This document shows positions 16,833 through 25,119 of a DNA stretch of 64,000 bases, in pieces (positions within the stretch are counted from its first letter, which is position 1; the number at the start of each line of letters is the position of its first letter). The stretch is from the NCBI GenBank assembly GCA_035995185.1, contig DASYKT010000060.1, positions 1-64,000 on the forward strand, written 5' to 3'. A program made the position numbers and the translations under genes. Under the pieces are notes generated by a model that saw only the letters and a list, made by a program, of their open reading frames with translations, had not been told where the DNA came from and did not search any database. Source of the stretch: DASYKT01 sp035995185. Its GTDB lineage: Bacteria; Acidobacteriota; Blastocatellia; Pyrinomonadales; Pyrinomonadaceae.

Positions 16833-17463
16833 GTCTCCGTAGGAGACAAATTTAATAGCGTCGGGTGAAACCCGACGTCCGAAACAACCACGTCACGTCC
16901 CTGAAAAGGGACGCATAATCATCCCCAAAGATATTTTTCGTCGAATTCTATGTCGTGCCTATCCAGGGTTTTCCGATATTCATCTTCAAAACTCTGTTTT
17001 GAATGGTGCTCTCTTTGCCCGGCAATGTATTTTTTAACATCTTCAATATGAGATGAGCTGACGGAAAAAGCACCGTATCCATCCTGCCACTGAAATACCC
17101 GAAACCCTTTGATCTTCATCCATTTCGAACTATCGCGTTTGATATCGCCGACGATCTCGCTGAGTTCTATGGTTTTGCCCATTGAGATCAAAAGATGGAC
17201 GTGATCTTCGGTGCCATTCGCCGCCAGCAATTTAGATTTGTTGCCTTTGACGATGCCTCCGATATAGGAAAATAGTTCGTCTTCGATCTGCGGTTTTATC
17301 AAATTACGACGGTCTTTGGTTGAGAAAATTATATGAACATAGAGAGCTACTAATGTCTGTGCCATATTTTGTGGAAGTTATGCGTCCCTTTCAGGGACAA
17401 AACACAGATTAATATCTATGTCGGGTTGCACCCGACGCTATTAAATATATCCGCTGCGCGGAT
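16833..17463. mobile_element. RAYT/IS200-type unit: transposase bracketed by family F palindromes
   Basis: The left end (16833-16919) holds GTCTCCGTAGGAGAC, then TTTAATAGCGTCGGGTGAAA with CCCGACG, then CCCTGAAAAGGGACGCAT. The right end (17380-17463) holds the mirror image: ATGCGTCCCTTTCAGGGACA, GTCGGGTTGCACCCGACGCT, ATTAAA and an AT-CCGCTGCGCGGAT hairpin. The transposase gene fills the space between. Copies of both ends without the gene occur at 43135, 45311, 48443 and 60422. Confidence 0.85.
16919..17365 (-). CDS. IS200/RAYT-like tyrosine transposase (Y1 HUH nuclease)
   Basis: A 148-residue Y1 transposase. The HUH motif is HVH (55-57, in GTEDHVHLLISM) and the catalytic Tyr is probably Tyr113 in DVKKYIAGQREHH. 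N-terminal YVHIIFSTKDRR and C-terminal FDEKYLW are usual for the family. These enzymes cut and join single-stranded DNA at hairpins. The gene is the only one between two sets of palindromes, and its stop codon directly abuts the left repeat. It appears intact, with normal length and all motifs. The association with dispersed copies of the same palindromes suits a REP-associated (RAYT) role rather than a simple insertion sequence. Confidence 0.9.
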   Translation of the reverse strand: MAQTLVALYVHIIFSTKDRRNLIKPQIEDELFSYIGGIVKGNKSKLLAANGTEDHVHLLISMGKTIELSEIVGDIKRDSSKWMKIKGFRVFQWQDGYGAFSVSSSHIEDVKKYIAGQREHHSKQSFEDEYRKTLDRHDIEFDEKYLWG

Positions 17464-17526
17464 CAGTGCGCAATTCTTTATCAACTCTTTTAGGTGAAAG
17501 CCGGAAAAAATTTGCAGCACTCATTG

Positions 17527-17547
17527 CCACTAGCTAAAGCCAGTGGC
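17527..17547. repeat. Family E palindrome
   Basis: CCACTAGCTAAAGCCAGTGG with flanking CAATTTAA, 27 bases from the stop of the next minus-strand gene. Confidence 0.75.
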
Positions 17548-17573
17548 AATTTAAAGAACGATACCTAACTTTC

Positions 17574-19700
17574 TCACCTCGGCAAATATTCCACTTGTAT
17601 CTGCGCGCGGACGGTTTTGGGTTCGCGGGGCGAATAACGGTTACTAAAGACTAGGTAATAATCGCCCGGATTCAAACTGCGCGTGATGCTGCCGCCGGAG
17701 ACGCGCCCCGAACTGTAATCGAGCACGCCTTCGCGCGTGGCATTCCATTTGTTGTATTGGGCCGCAGTCATTATATAGGCGTCGATCTCGCCGCCGGCCA
17801 CGTTGAAGGTGCCGCGCACCGCTCCCCCCGAATTTACCGAAAAAGGAATGGCATAGTGCTGCCCGCCGCCGATATCGAACCGGTCAGAAAGCACCACCTC
17901 GTCCTTATATCCCGCTACTTCGGAGATCTGCTGCACAGGAGTAGGCGCAGGTTTTTTGACAGCCACAGTTTCGGCGGCTTCATCTCGGCGAGTGTACGGC
18001 TGCACCGGATTGGCGCTGGGCGCATAGGTGCGGCGGACGGTAGTGATGGTCCCAACGCCGGAGGCACCAGCGCCGTTAGGTCCGGAGTTCACATTAGCCA
18101 GCGAAGCCTGGTCGGTGCGGAGTTGAAGGCTGGCTTCGACCGTTTTTCTATCGTCCTGCGAATAACGGTTATTAAAAACCAGGTAGTAAGTGCCGGCGCC
18201 GAGCACGGTATCGATATTTCCCACCGTCAACCGGCCCGAATTGTAATAGGCGGGCGCGCTGCGATTATTGGTCCAGTTTAGAAACCCGTCCTGGTCCAGG
18301 ATGTAGGCCTCGATGTCGTTTTGCGGGCCGCCCTGCGCGCGAAATTTCCCGGTCAGCAGGGCCGTGTCCCTTACCTGAAAACTATACGATTGATATTTGC
18401 CCGCGCCGATATTCACACTCGCGCCGGAAATTATATTAACGGGCGGCGTGGAAATAACGCTTGCCACGGTTGTCGTCACCCCGGTATTCACGGGCGCGAT
18501 GTAAGTGGGTTTTTGCGCCGGGCTTTCGACAGGCTTGGCGGCAACTGTAGCGGGCGCCGTGTCGCTATGTCGCAGGCTGATATTTTCTACATAAAGAAGC
18601 TCCCAGCCGCGTTTGCTGCGTTCGTAGTGAAAACGGGCGGTGCCGCGCACGCGTTCAAACGAACCGTCGAGATTGGGGTGCGTCTTTTTGGCGGAAAGGC
18701 GCGCTTCGATCACTCGTTCGTCTTCGTTCCGATCGACCTTGACGATCTCAACATCTTTGGGCTGGTTGGCGACAAACAGCCAATCGACGGTGCCGTCACC
18801 CGTTTCTTCAGAAGGGATATCGGCGACGGTCTTGCCGTTGAGGTCCGCGCGCAATTTGTCGGTGCCTATCGGCGGCAGCCAGGTCTTTGAAGGGGCGGCG
18901 GCCAGCACGGTTTCTTCAGGTTTCGGCTTCGCCGGTGCGGGCGCTTCCGTGTTCTTTTTCGGTTCGGCTTTTTTTACACCCTTAGCAACTGTAACGCCGG
19001 CAACCGTTATCTTCTTTTTCGGCTCCGCTTTTTTCGCAGCCGTTACAGTAGTGGCCGGAGCGGTTGCTTTCTTCGGCCCGGTTTTCTTTTCGGCCACAGC
19101 TGTTTCTTTAGCGACTTCTTTTTTGGGCTCGACTTTGAGCTCAACCTTTTTCGCAGTGGACGTTTTTACGCCGTCGGAAACTTTCGCGGCAGCCGCAGAT
19201 TTCTCGGCGGCGACTACAGGTTTACCTTTAGCTTTCTTTTTTGAAGAGGCCGCAGTTTTTGCCGGAGCAGCGGCTTTTTCTTTTACCTCTGCTTTTGGAT
19301 TTGCGGTCGCGGGATTTTGCTTGGGTTCTGCTTTGGCGTCTGTTTTGGGCTCAGAAGAAACGGCGGCAGACTTTTCTTTAGTTTCAGTTTGCGGCGACGC
19401 ATCTTTGGATTCCGTTTTGGCGTTTTCAGACGGAGCGGCAGCTTTTTCCGCGGACTTTTCCGTTGGGTCCGCGTGGGCGGTTTTGGCCGGAGCTTCTTTA
19501 GCCTCCTTACCTTCGGCTTTTGCCTTTCCGGTAACGGGCGGTTTTAGCGTCGGCGGGGCCTGGCCGTCCTTTGACGCGACGGTTTTTTTGACGGGCTTTT
19601 TAGATCTTTTGCTCTGCGCATCGACACCGCCGGCGCAAGCACAGATCAAAACGAACGTGAGAATAAAAACAAACGGGTATCCCGGTTTGATGTTAAGCAT
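17574..19700 (-). CDS. Secreted protein with Lys/Ala-rich linker and two PPC-like domains, paralogue 2
   Basis: The 708-residue product starts at the ATG at 19700 after AAGGAG; an upstream start at 19775 is less likely. Signal peptide about 1-27 (FVFILTFVLICACAGGVDAQ). Residues ~30-270 are a very long low-complexity Ala/Lys/Glu/Pro-rich tract, histone-H1-like in composition. Then come the GKTVADIPSEET module and two beta domains (IEAYILDQDGF ... YYLVFNNR, and EIDAYIMTAAQYNK ... YYLVFSNR) that match the gene at 12809 closely. The basic tract is missing from the paralogue and may bind envelope polymers or nucleic acid. No catalytic motif seen. Confidence 0.83.
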   Translation of the reverse strand: MLNIKPGYPFVFILTFVLICACAGGVDAQSKRSKKPVKKTVASKDGQAPPTLKPPVTGKAKAEGKEAKEAPAKTAHADPTEKSAEKAAAPSENAKTESKDASPQTETKEKSAAVSSEPKTDAKAEPKQNPATANPKAEVKEKAAAPAKTAASSKKKAKGKPVVAAEKSAAAAKVSDGVKTSTAKKVELKVEPKKEVAKETAVAEKKTGPKKATAPATTVTAAKKAEPKKKITVAGVTVAKGVKKAEPKKNTEAPAPAKPKPEETVLAAAPSKTWLPPIGTDKLRADLNGKTVADIPSEETGDGTVDWLFVANQPKDVEIVKVDRNEDERVIEARLSAKKTHPNLDGSFERVRGTARFHYERSKRGWELLYVENISLRHSDTAPATVAAKPVESPAQKPTYIAPVNTGVTTTVASVISTPPVNIISGASVNIGAGKYQSYSFQVRDTALLTGKFRAQGGPQNDIEAYILDQDGFLNWTNNRSAPAYYNSGRLTVGNIDTVLGAGTYYLVFNNRYSQDDRKTVEASLQLRTDQASLANVNSGPNGAGASGVGTITTVRRTYAPSANPVQPYTRRDEAAETVAVKKPAPTPVQQISEVAGYKDEVVLSDRFDIGGGQHYAIPFSVNSGGAVRGTFNVAGGEIDAYIMTAAQYNKWNATREGVLDYSSGRVSGGSITRSLNPGDYYLVFSNRYSPREPKTVRAQIQVEYLPR

Positions 19701-19881
19701 TTGGCACTCCTTTTTTGGCGGCACAAAATCCGGGCAACGGCTCTTATACCGGAAAAATACACAAGGACAGCTCATGGCAAAAGCTTACGGTTGTGTTATG
19801 CGTTGATTATAAAGGAAGAACAGTGAATATTCTAGGCTTCCTATCGCAGCAGCGAGATAGCGACAGAATGAATATCGACAC

Positions 19882-20649
19882 CTATGGTACGGTAACCGGT
19901 CTGGGGGGTTCATATTGATACTTATAAATAATATTTAATTGTCCGTCCATGGCGGGGTCGATGGTTTGAAAGGACATAGCCTTCGCTATTCTTTTACCGT
20001 CGTCGTTAATGGGGCGGGTGTAAAACGTTTTTGCCCACTTACCATTGGTAACGTATTCTGTGTTGATAAAACTAAGCAGTTGCGGCCTGGCTCTGAAATT
20101 GGCCGCTATACCTCCGATATAAACGGCAACGCATTCTGAAGGCGTCGCAGCGATAAAATGTTCCGGAATATGGGCGCCAGTTACACTTTCGTTTTCGATA
20201 TCCTCAATCGCGTTTTCTTTGAGAGGTATACCGCAGAAATAGCCGACTATCAACCTCTCATATCTAAATCTTTTATATTTTTCGCGAAACACGACGAAAA
20301 AAATTGAATTGTTGATTTTATGCCACCTCTGCATTGTTTGAAGAGACGAAATTTCGGGGCCAAAATACGACACAGCTAGTTCGTAGATTAAAGGAAGCTC
20401 GCGGCCTAGGGCTTTATCATAACGGTAGACCACGGGAGTCTTGGGAGGTTTTAAAGAATACAAAAAACAACAGATACCGACTATGATGATCAACATGCCG
20501 GCGCCCGCCGTTATCGGCGCCCAGTTTTTCGGAAGTTGATTCAGAAAAAGCTCGTTTAGCTCCTCGCGCAGGGATGCGATCGCTAAGAGCACGCTGCCGG
20601 CTATGGTAATTAAAGCCAAGCCAGTGTTTCTCCATTGTATTTGCGTCAT
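19882..20649 (-). CDS. Hypothetical membrane protein with two N-terminal helices
   Basis: A 255-residue product with an AGGAGGT site 6 bases before the ATG. Two membrane segments lie at about 12-28 and 47-65 (AGAGMLIIIVGICCFLYSLK). The rest is a soluble ~185-residue domain with FFVVFREKYKRFRYERLIVG, YFCGIPLKENAIEDIE and FIAATPSECVAVYIGGIAA, which together suggest a GNAT-like or related alpha/beta fold, but the match is too weak to name. Monocistronic. No motif gives a function. Confidence 0.75.
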   Translation of the reverse strand: MTQIQWRNTGLALITIAGSVLLAIASLREELNELFLNQLPKNWAPITAGAGMLIIIVGICCFLYSLKPPKTPVVYRYDKALGRELPLIYELAVSYFGPEISSLQTMQRWHKINNSIFFVVFREKYKRFRYERLIVGYFCGIPLKENAIEDIENESVTGAHIPEHFIAATPSECVAVYIGGIAANFRARPQLLSFINTEYVTNGKWAKTFYTRPINDDGKRIAKAMSFQTIDPAMDGQLNIIYKYQYEPPRPVTVP

Positions 20650-20959
20650 GTGAGACCTCCTGAGGCCAGAAATCGGCCGAAATAGTTGGTTAAGCAGAAC
20701 TTGAAAAGGGTGAAAGAGCCTTCTGCTGATGTTTCCCAGAAATATAGCCTAAAAGTCTGTCCGGTTCAATAGAAAATATCGTGCCGGTGGAATAAAAGTA
20801 AGGTATTTCGCGCATATATATTCATTTGAATTGGACGATGTTGTGTAATGAGAGTCGACTTCTTAAAATATCCTCCTGTGAAGGAGGTCAAAAATTGCAT
20901 ATCGTTTCTCATTTTGATAGCTTAGAACTCTAATGTCCCACATCTCTCCAAAGTCTTTT

Positions 20960-21029
20960 CCGGACATGGAAGAATTGTAGGATCTGTCTACCACGAAAAT
21001 AAAAACACCAGAACCTGAAAGGAGAAAAT
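20960..21029 (+). promoter_or_regulatory. Duplicated leader upstream of the first Cys-rich peptide
   Basis: The leader has CCGGACATGGAAGAATTGTA, then GGATCTGTCTACCAC, then AACACCAGAACCTGAAAGGAG. The second peptide gene is preceded by almost the same sequence (21289-21357). Bases 20650-20959 show no gene; a CCTCCTGTGAAGGAGG hairpin lies near 20871. Confidence 0.65.
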
Positions 21030-21233
21030 ATGCTCAGATCTTATCGCAAACTTTTCTTAAAACTGGCGGCCGTGTGCGTGCTGGCAGCCGGCGTCTACGT
21101 GGCGCAAGGCCCGGTCAGCGCAAAGACCGATTGCCCCATCTGCCCGTGGCCCTACTCATGTAATCATTCGACCGGCGAATGCGAGTGTGATTGCCCGAAC
21201 CCGGACGGCTCTTGCCCGCAGAGCTGCGCTTAA
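21030..21233 (+). CDS. Secreted Cys-rich peptide, copy 1
   Basis: A 67-residue product after a GAAAGGAG site. Signal peptide about 1-32 (LKLAAVCVLAAGVYVAQGPV then SAK). The mature part is about 35 residues with eight Cys: CPICPWPYSC, then GECECDCPNPDGSCPQSC. The spacing matches the second copy at 21358, including T/W-x-GECEC and the SC-ending C-terminus. This pattern suggests disulfide-knotted peptides exported to the periplasm or outside. I do not know the family. A modified or toxic peptide is possible, but no maturation enzyme lies beside it. Its own terminator follows. Confidence 0.75.
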   Translation: MLRSYRKLFLKLAAVCVLAAGVYVAQGPVSAKTDCPICPWPYSCNHSTGECECDCPNPDGSCPQSCA

Positions 21234-21245
21234 CTTCAAACGAAA

Positions 21246-21274
21246 CAGGGCGGGGCAACCCGCCTTTCTTAATT
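21246..21274 (+). terminator. Terminator after Cys-rich peptide 1
   Basis: GGGCGGGGCAACCCGCCTTTC: a GGCGGG/CCCGCC stem with a short loop and a T-rich tail, just after the stop codon. Confidence 0.75.
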
Positions 21275-21288
21275 AACGAATGATTGTC

Positions 21289-21357
21289 CGGACGTGGAAG
21301 AATTGTAGGATCTGTCTGCCACATCAAGTAAAACACCAGACCTAAAGGAGAAAAAGT
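21289..21357 (+). promoter_or_regulatory. Duplicated leader upstream of the second Cys-rich peptide
   Basis: Same elements as at 20960: CCGGACGTGGAAGAATTGTA, GGATCTGTCTGCCAC, AACACCAGACCTAAAGGAGA. It follows directly after the first terminator, so each peptide has its own leader. Confidence 0.65.
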
Positions 21358-21573
21358 ATGCTCAAAACAAATCGCAAATTGATCTTGAGGCTGGCGATAT
21401 TGTGCTTGCTAATAGCCGGCTTTTTCGTCGCGCAGATAAAACCTGTAAACGCGCAGCCGGGAGGCTGCTGGCAGATCTGCGATTTTCCGACCTGGCATTG
21501 CAACATCTGGACGGGTGAATGCGAATGCAGCTGTCCCGACATATTCGGCATCTGTCCGCCGAGCTGTTACTAA
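21358..21573 (+). CDS. Secreted Cys-rich peptide, copy 2
   Basis: A 71-residue product after AAAGGAG. Signal peptide about 1-33 (LRLAILCLLIAGFFVAQIKP, then VNA). The mature part has eight Cys (CWQICDFPTWHC, TGECECSCPDIFGICPPSC). The Cys framework matches the peptide at 21030 while the residues between differ, as in diversifying secreted peptides. It is followed by its own GGCGGG/CCCGCC terminator. Confidence 0.75.
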   Translation: MLKTNRKLILRLAILCLLIAGFFVAQIKPVNAQPGGCWQICDFPTWHCNIWTGECECSCPDIFGICPPSCY

Positions 21574-21576
21574 ACC

Positions 21577-21610
21577 AAAAAACGGCGGGAAAACCCGCCT
21601 TTAATTTTCC
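21577..21610 (+). terminator. Terminator after Cys-rich peptide 2
   Basis: GGCGGGAAAACCCGCC followed by TTTAATTTT, directly after the stop. Confidence 0.75.
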
Positions 21611-21633
21611 TGTTTATAAAAGATGAGGCGTTT

Positions 21634-21987
21634 TTATACGTGTACAATGATCGCTTCGCGATTGATCTCGATAAAACTGAACATGGGAAAACCGGCGGTG
21701 ATCTCACTCATATTTCGCATCAGGATAGATGCAAGTTGTTCGTTTGTGATGTTGCCGGTTGCGATGAGCAGCAACTTGTAAGGCCGCTGCGATATCAGAA
21801 AAGAATTAACGAAATCCGAATCTTTTGTCACGACTACGCATTCATGATCGAATGAATATTGATTGATGAACGAATCGGGCGTGCGGTTACCCGCGGCGAA
21901 AGTAGAAACGTGAATGGCTTCGTGCCCTGCCGTTTGAAACAAATGAATCAAACGGTGTGGAAGTTGGGCGTCGATAAGAAAATTCAT
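21634..21987 (-). CDS. DUF5615 PIN-like toxin
   Basis: A 117-residue product. N-terminal MNFLIDAQLPHRLIHLFQ carries the first conserved Asp of the PIN-like fold. VVTKDSDFVNSF carries the second acidic pair and LLLIATGN follows. The DUF5615 family is a small PIN-related RNase toxin, usually paired with DUF433. Its start overlaps the stop of the DUF433 gene by four bases (ATGA at 21984-21987), so the two are cotranscribed, antitoxin first. Confidence 0.88.
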   Translation of the reverse strand: MNFLIDAQLPHRLIHLFQTAGHEAIHVSTFAAGNRTPDSFINQYSFDHECVVVTKDSDFVNSFLISQRPYKLLLIATGNITNEQLASILMRNMSEITAGFPMFSFIEINREAIIVHV

Positions 21988-22214
21988 CCGTGGATCGGTT
22001 CGAGTTTTTTCACTTGGCTCAACCGCGTCGCAAAAGACAGGGCGGCGAGAATATCTTCTTCTTCAAGGTCTTTATAATCCGCCAGTATCTGTTCGTGGGT
22101 CATGCCGGAGCTGAGAAGTTCCAGTATCATCTCGACCGGATAACGCAAACCGCGTATGCACGGTTTTCCGTGACAAATTTCCGGATCGGTTGTGATGCGT
22201 TCAGCCAAATTCAT
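21984..22214 (-). CDS. DUF433 antitoxin
   Basis: A 76-residue product typical of DUF433: ERITTDPEICHGKPCIRGLR, then PVEMILELLSSGMTHEQILADY, a winged-helix DNA-binding fold with the GKPCIRG signature. It probably neutralises the DUF5615 partner and represses their promoter. ATG at 22214; short intergenic region to the divergent gene. Confidence 0.9.
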   Translation of the reverse strand: MNLAERITTDPEICHGKPCIRGLRYPVEMILELLSSGMTHEQILADYKDLEEEDILAALSFATRLSQVKKLEPIHG

Positions 22215-22317
22215 GGAATTATTTTACCATAGCAAGCGGTTACACAGAATACTTTAGCGAGATGTTATATTAATGAAGCAATATTCAATTTATCAGAAAC
22301 AGGGAAACGCTTTCGAT

Positions 22318-22764
22318 ATGAACAAAATAATAACGCTTCTTTTTGCAATTTTATTGACCGCAGGGGTACACATCGTCGCGGCTCAATCAAGCCGGTCGGA
22401 TGATAAAGATGCGGCGGCTATTAAGAAAGAGCTGACCGCCACGGCCGAGGGCTGGAATAACGGCGATCTGAAAAAATATCTGGCCGCCTATGTGCCCGGG
22501 GCGAAAGAGATGACCTCGGAAGGGCCGATGGGCGGGGTCGAGCACATCGAGCAAACGATGAAGAACGGCTTCTGGAAAACGGGCCGTCCGCTGCAGGTCC
22601 TGCGATATGAGAATATCGACGTGACAATGCTCGGCAAGAAAAACGCACTAGTGACCGGCCAGTATGTGCTCACCGGCGCGGGTAAGCCCGATCGCAAAGG
22701 GTGGTTTACCACCGTTTGGATAAAGACCAAAGACGGCTGGCGAATGATGCACGATCATTCGTGA
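22318..22764 (+). CDS. Exported SnoaL/DUF4440-like protein
   Basis: A 148-residue product started at the ATG at 22318; upstream codons from 22273 would precede the signal peptide. Signal peptide about 1-22. The remainder is one NTF2-like cone domain (AEGWNNGDLKKYLAAY, the ENIDVTMLGKKNALVTGQYV strands, WFTTVWIKTKDGWRMMHDHS) typical of DUF4440. These domains often bind small molecules or act as small enzymes, but no activity can be assigned. Confidence 0.82.
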   Translation: MNKIITLLFAILLTAGVHIVAAQSSRSDDKDAAAIKKELTATAEGWNNGDLKKYLAAYVPGAKEMTSEGPMGGVEHIEQTMKNGFWKTGRPLQVLRYENIDVTMLGKKNALVTGQYVLTGAGKPDRKGWFTTVWIKTKDGWRMMHDHS

Positions 22765-22786
22765 TAGCGAGCCCGGGTGGTTACGG

Positions 22787-22863
22787 GTCAGTAGCGTCTG
22801 CGTCAGCAGATGCGTCCTCCGCGACGGCAGAAGAACGCACTTGCTAACGCAAGCGCTACCGAC
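22787..22863. repeat. Palindromic repeat family D
   Basis: GTCAGTAGCGTCTGCGTCAG and onward to CGCAAGCGCTACCGAC, an imperfect inverted repeat. It directly precedes hemolysin III, and the family also lies within 5174-5291 and at 57413. Confidence 0.8.
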
Positions 22864-22893
22864 AAAACGCCTCGCGCTGTTACAATTACATCC

Positions 22894-23574
22894 GTGGATA
22901 ACATCGAAAAGATCGAAGAAGAGATCGGCTGGGCGGCAGAGAAGCTTTCGGTCGAAGAAGTTGCCAATACCATTACGCACGGGTTAGGTCTTGGCTTGAG
23001 CGTGATCGGGGCCATCGTGCTGATGGTGCTGGCGCTTGCCAATGGCGACAAGTTTTATATTATTGCCAACGTTATCTACGGCGTTTCGCTGATGCTGCTC
23101 TACGCGGCCTCGACCTTTTATCACGGGGTGCGCTCGCCGCGGTTAAAAAAGGCCTTTCACTTTACCGACCACGCCGGCATCTATCTGCTGACCGCCGGAA
23201 CCTACACTCCCTTCGTGCTGGTCACGCTGCGCGGAGGCACTTTCGGCTGGACGATCTTTTTCATCGTCTGGTCGCTGGCCTTTACCTTTATCATATTGCG
23301 CATCTTTTTTGGCGAGCGTTTCCCAGTGCTCTGGGTCTTGTCTTACCTGCTGCTGGGATGGATCGGCGTGGTGCTCATCCAACCGCTGTTTACCGCCGTG
23401 GGCTGGGGCCCGATCGTACTGGTGATGGCCGGCGGCCTGGCTTATTCGCTCGGGGTCGTTTTCTACGCCGCGCACCGCATCCCGCACAACCACGCCATCT
23501 GGCACGTCTTTGTCATGGCCGGGAGCCTGCTGCATTACCTGGCGATCGTGCTCTACGTCAGACCAGCGGCTTGA
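22894..23574 (+). CDS. Hemolysin III / PAQR-family membrane protein
   Basis: A 226-residue product from a GTG at 22894; earlier codons of the open frame lie within a repeat. It has seven predicted membrane helices. Conserved motifs are EEVANTITHGLGLGLS, ASTFYHG (the Ser and His of the metal site), HFTDHAGIYLLTAGTYTPF (Asp), and a C-terminal HNHAIWHVFVM (two His). These match the bacterial hemolysin III/PAQR superfamily, a proposed zinc-dependent ceramidase-like fold. Despite the name, haemolysis is not shown. No strong ribosome-binding site. Confidence 0.88.
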   Translation: MDNIEKIEEEIGWAAEKLSVEEVANTITHGLGLGLSVIGAIVLMVLALANGDKFYIIANVIYGVSLMLLYAASTFYHGVRSPRLKKAFHFTDHAGIYLLTAGTYTPFVLVTLRGGTFGWTIFFIVWSLAFTFIILRIFFGERFPVLWVLSYLLLGWIGVVLIQPLFTAVGWGPIVLVMAGGLAYSLGVVFYAAHRIPHNHAIWHVFVMAGSLLHYLAIVLYVRPAA

Positions 23575-23583
23575 TCGTAGGAT

Positions 23584-23786
23584 GAGGTCAGAACCGGGAG
23601 CGGTAGCGAGGGGTTTCTTTTTGGTGTGTTTCGTGGGATTCGTGGTTAATGATCTTGAGAAGATAACCACGAATTACACTAAATACACGAAACCGAAAAA
23701 CCCCTCGCTACTCCCACCACCCCGTCAGCCGAAGCGGCTGCCACCCCTCCCCTGGCAGGAGGGGAGCTTATTCGGGTTCTGACTTC
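23584..23786. repeat. Composite palindrome (family A' outer, family G inner)
   Basis: Outer arms GAGGTCAGAACC and GGGTTCTGACTTC. Inside, AGCGGTAGCGAGGGGTTTCT pairs with CCCCTCGCTAC, and the core is a family G CGTGGTTAA/TTAACCACG inverted repeat. The right part also holds CCGTCAGCCGAAGCGGCTGC, as at 41320. Confidence 0.75.
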
Positions 23787-23866
23787 ATTTCCTGTTATAA
23801 TCCTCAGCGTTCCACGAAAAATAAAGCCGCCTGAAGGCGGGACTCAAAACATAAGGAGTTCTCTCC

Positions 23867-24409
23867 ATGAAAAGATACATTCTCGCTATTTTACTTTTCA
23901 CGCATATCGCGCTGGTGTTTATGCTTCTGGGCGGAGCGCTGCTGGACAATTTCGTCAATTTTGCCAACTGGTTCCACAGCGTCCCCGATTCGCTCCTCGT
24001 CGCCAAAGCGTTCAACAGCTATCGTCATCCCGGCTATTTCTTTATCCCGATGCTGCTGTTGGTGATCGTATCCGGAGCGGTCTTTGTCGCCGCCGCGTGG
24101 AACAGCCACGAGAACATGGCGCGCACCGGCGTGCTGATCGGCACGGTGCTCTTTGTCGTGATATTGCTGCTAAATTTAGGCTTTATCTACCCCAGGCTGA
24201 TGACCGTGATCGGCGAGGGTTCGGAAATGCGCGCGATCGAGGTGCTGCAGCAGGCTTCGCAGGAGCTTCAGGTGCTGATCCAGGTGCGGCTGGTGATCGG
24301 CGTTATCGCGGCGGCTTTTGCCGTTTTCGGGCTCTGGCGGTTCTATGAGAATGCACCCAAAGGCTTTAACGCCGAGGCCGAAGAGATATTAAGCGGGAAG
24401 ACCGAATAA
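23867..24409 (+). CDS. Hypothetical four-helix integral membrane protein
   Basis: A 180-residue product after an AAGGAG site. Membrane segments about 5-25, 56-78, 88-108 and 138-158. Charged C-terminus. The fold resembles DUF2269-type proteins, but I do not assign a family with confidence. Confidence 0.75.
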   Translation: MKRYILAILLFTHIALVFMLLGGALLDNFVNFANWFHSVPDSLLVAKAFNSYRHPGYFFIPMLLLVIVSGAVFVAAAWNSHENMARTGVLIGTVLFVVILLLNLGFIYPRLMTVIGEGSEMRAIEVLQQASQELQVLIQVRLVIGVIAAAFAVFGLWRFYENAPKGFNAEAEEILSGKTE

Positions 24410-24454
24410 AACGAGGTCAGTAGAAATTGGTTATGTGCTCCCAATTGGCAATGA

Positions 24455-24608
24455 GGTCAGTACCGGGAACGCAGTGACCGGCTTCGTTTTTAGTGATTAG
24501 CTATTAATGGTCAATGATTAATGAACTCTTTGCCATCTCTTAATTATTCATTAATCATTTACAATTAAACTTTACCGGAAGCCGGTCACTCCGTTCCCGG
24601 TACTGACT
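24455..24608. repeat. Palindromic repeat family A with AT-rich insert
   Basis: Arms GGTCAGTACCGGGAACGCAG with GTGACCGGCTTC and their complement. The centre is an AATGATTAATG/CATTAATCATT inverted repeat not seen in other copies. Confidence 0.8.
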
Positions 24609-24699
24609 TCATAAACTCTCCGCCTTCAATCATTTACAAAAATGTTAAAAATCTTTTAAAATAATGCAACCTAAAGGGAACCGCTGCGTGAAACATTTT

Positions 24700-24878
24700 A
24701 AGTAAAATTGTTTAGTTTTTTGGAACGCTCGGAAGTTCGGAAGAGTTGGCGGGGGCCGGGATCGGCTGGAGGAATTGCCACCGTAAGGCAGATAAACAGG
24801 CCAGACACAACTCTTTATGAACTTTCCGGATATCGTTGCCACCACCCGGACGGACGCCTTGTTCGTCCTTTTTTTGTT
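24700..24878 (+). ncRNA. Candidate structured RNA ending in an intrinsic terminator
   Basis: A long-range stem pairs AAGTTC...AGAGTTG (24733-24748) with CAACTCT...GAACTT (24808-24824). Inside, TGCC/GGCA (24777-24790) forms a small hairpin. It ends at GGACG...CGTCC (24848-24868) followed by TTTTTTTG. No gene begins in the next 230 bases, and no convincing open frame fits (a 61-codon frame covers only part). It may be a free small RNA, possibly 6S-like in shape, or a leader with no gene. I could not match a known riboswitch. The surroundings (24609-25119) hold otherwise only the repeat below. Confidence 0.35.
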
Positions 24879-24913
24879 TTTACTTCGCCATAGGCGTTTG
24901 ATAGATAAACAAA

Positions 24914-25018
24914 TGGAGCGCCGAATTCATTCGGCAAGGCCGCCTGCGGCCTAAGATCTAATTAGCAGTGAAATTCTTTTCGAACGCTGCGCGCTCTGCC
25001 GAATAAATTCGGCGCTCC
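24914..25018. repeat. Palindromic repeat family B'' (GGAGCGCCGAATTCATTCGG)
   Basis: Arms TGGAGCGCCGAATTCATTCG and CGAATAAATTCGGCGCTCC. Same architecture as families B and B' but with different inner arm sequence. A half copy forms the terminator at 27155. Confidence 0.8.
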
Positions 25019-25119
25019 GTCAAGAAAAAACAAGCAAGAATTCGATAGCCCCGCCTCTCGTCGAATTGTTATTCTCCACTTATTGTTTTACATAAAATAT
25101 TACTGAGGAGAATTTTCGG

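Noticed and set aside
24708..24893. 61-codon frame in the candidate RNA
   Set aside because: No ribosome-binding site and no plausible composition; the structure and terminator explain the region better.
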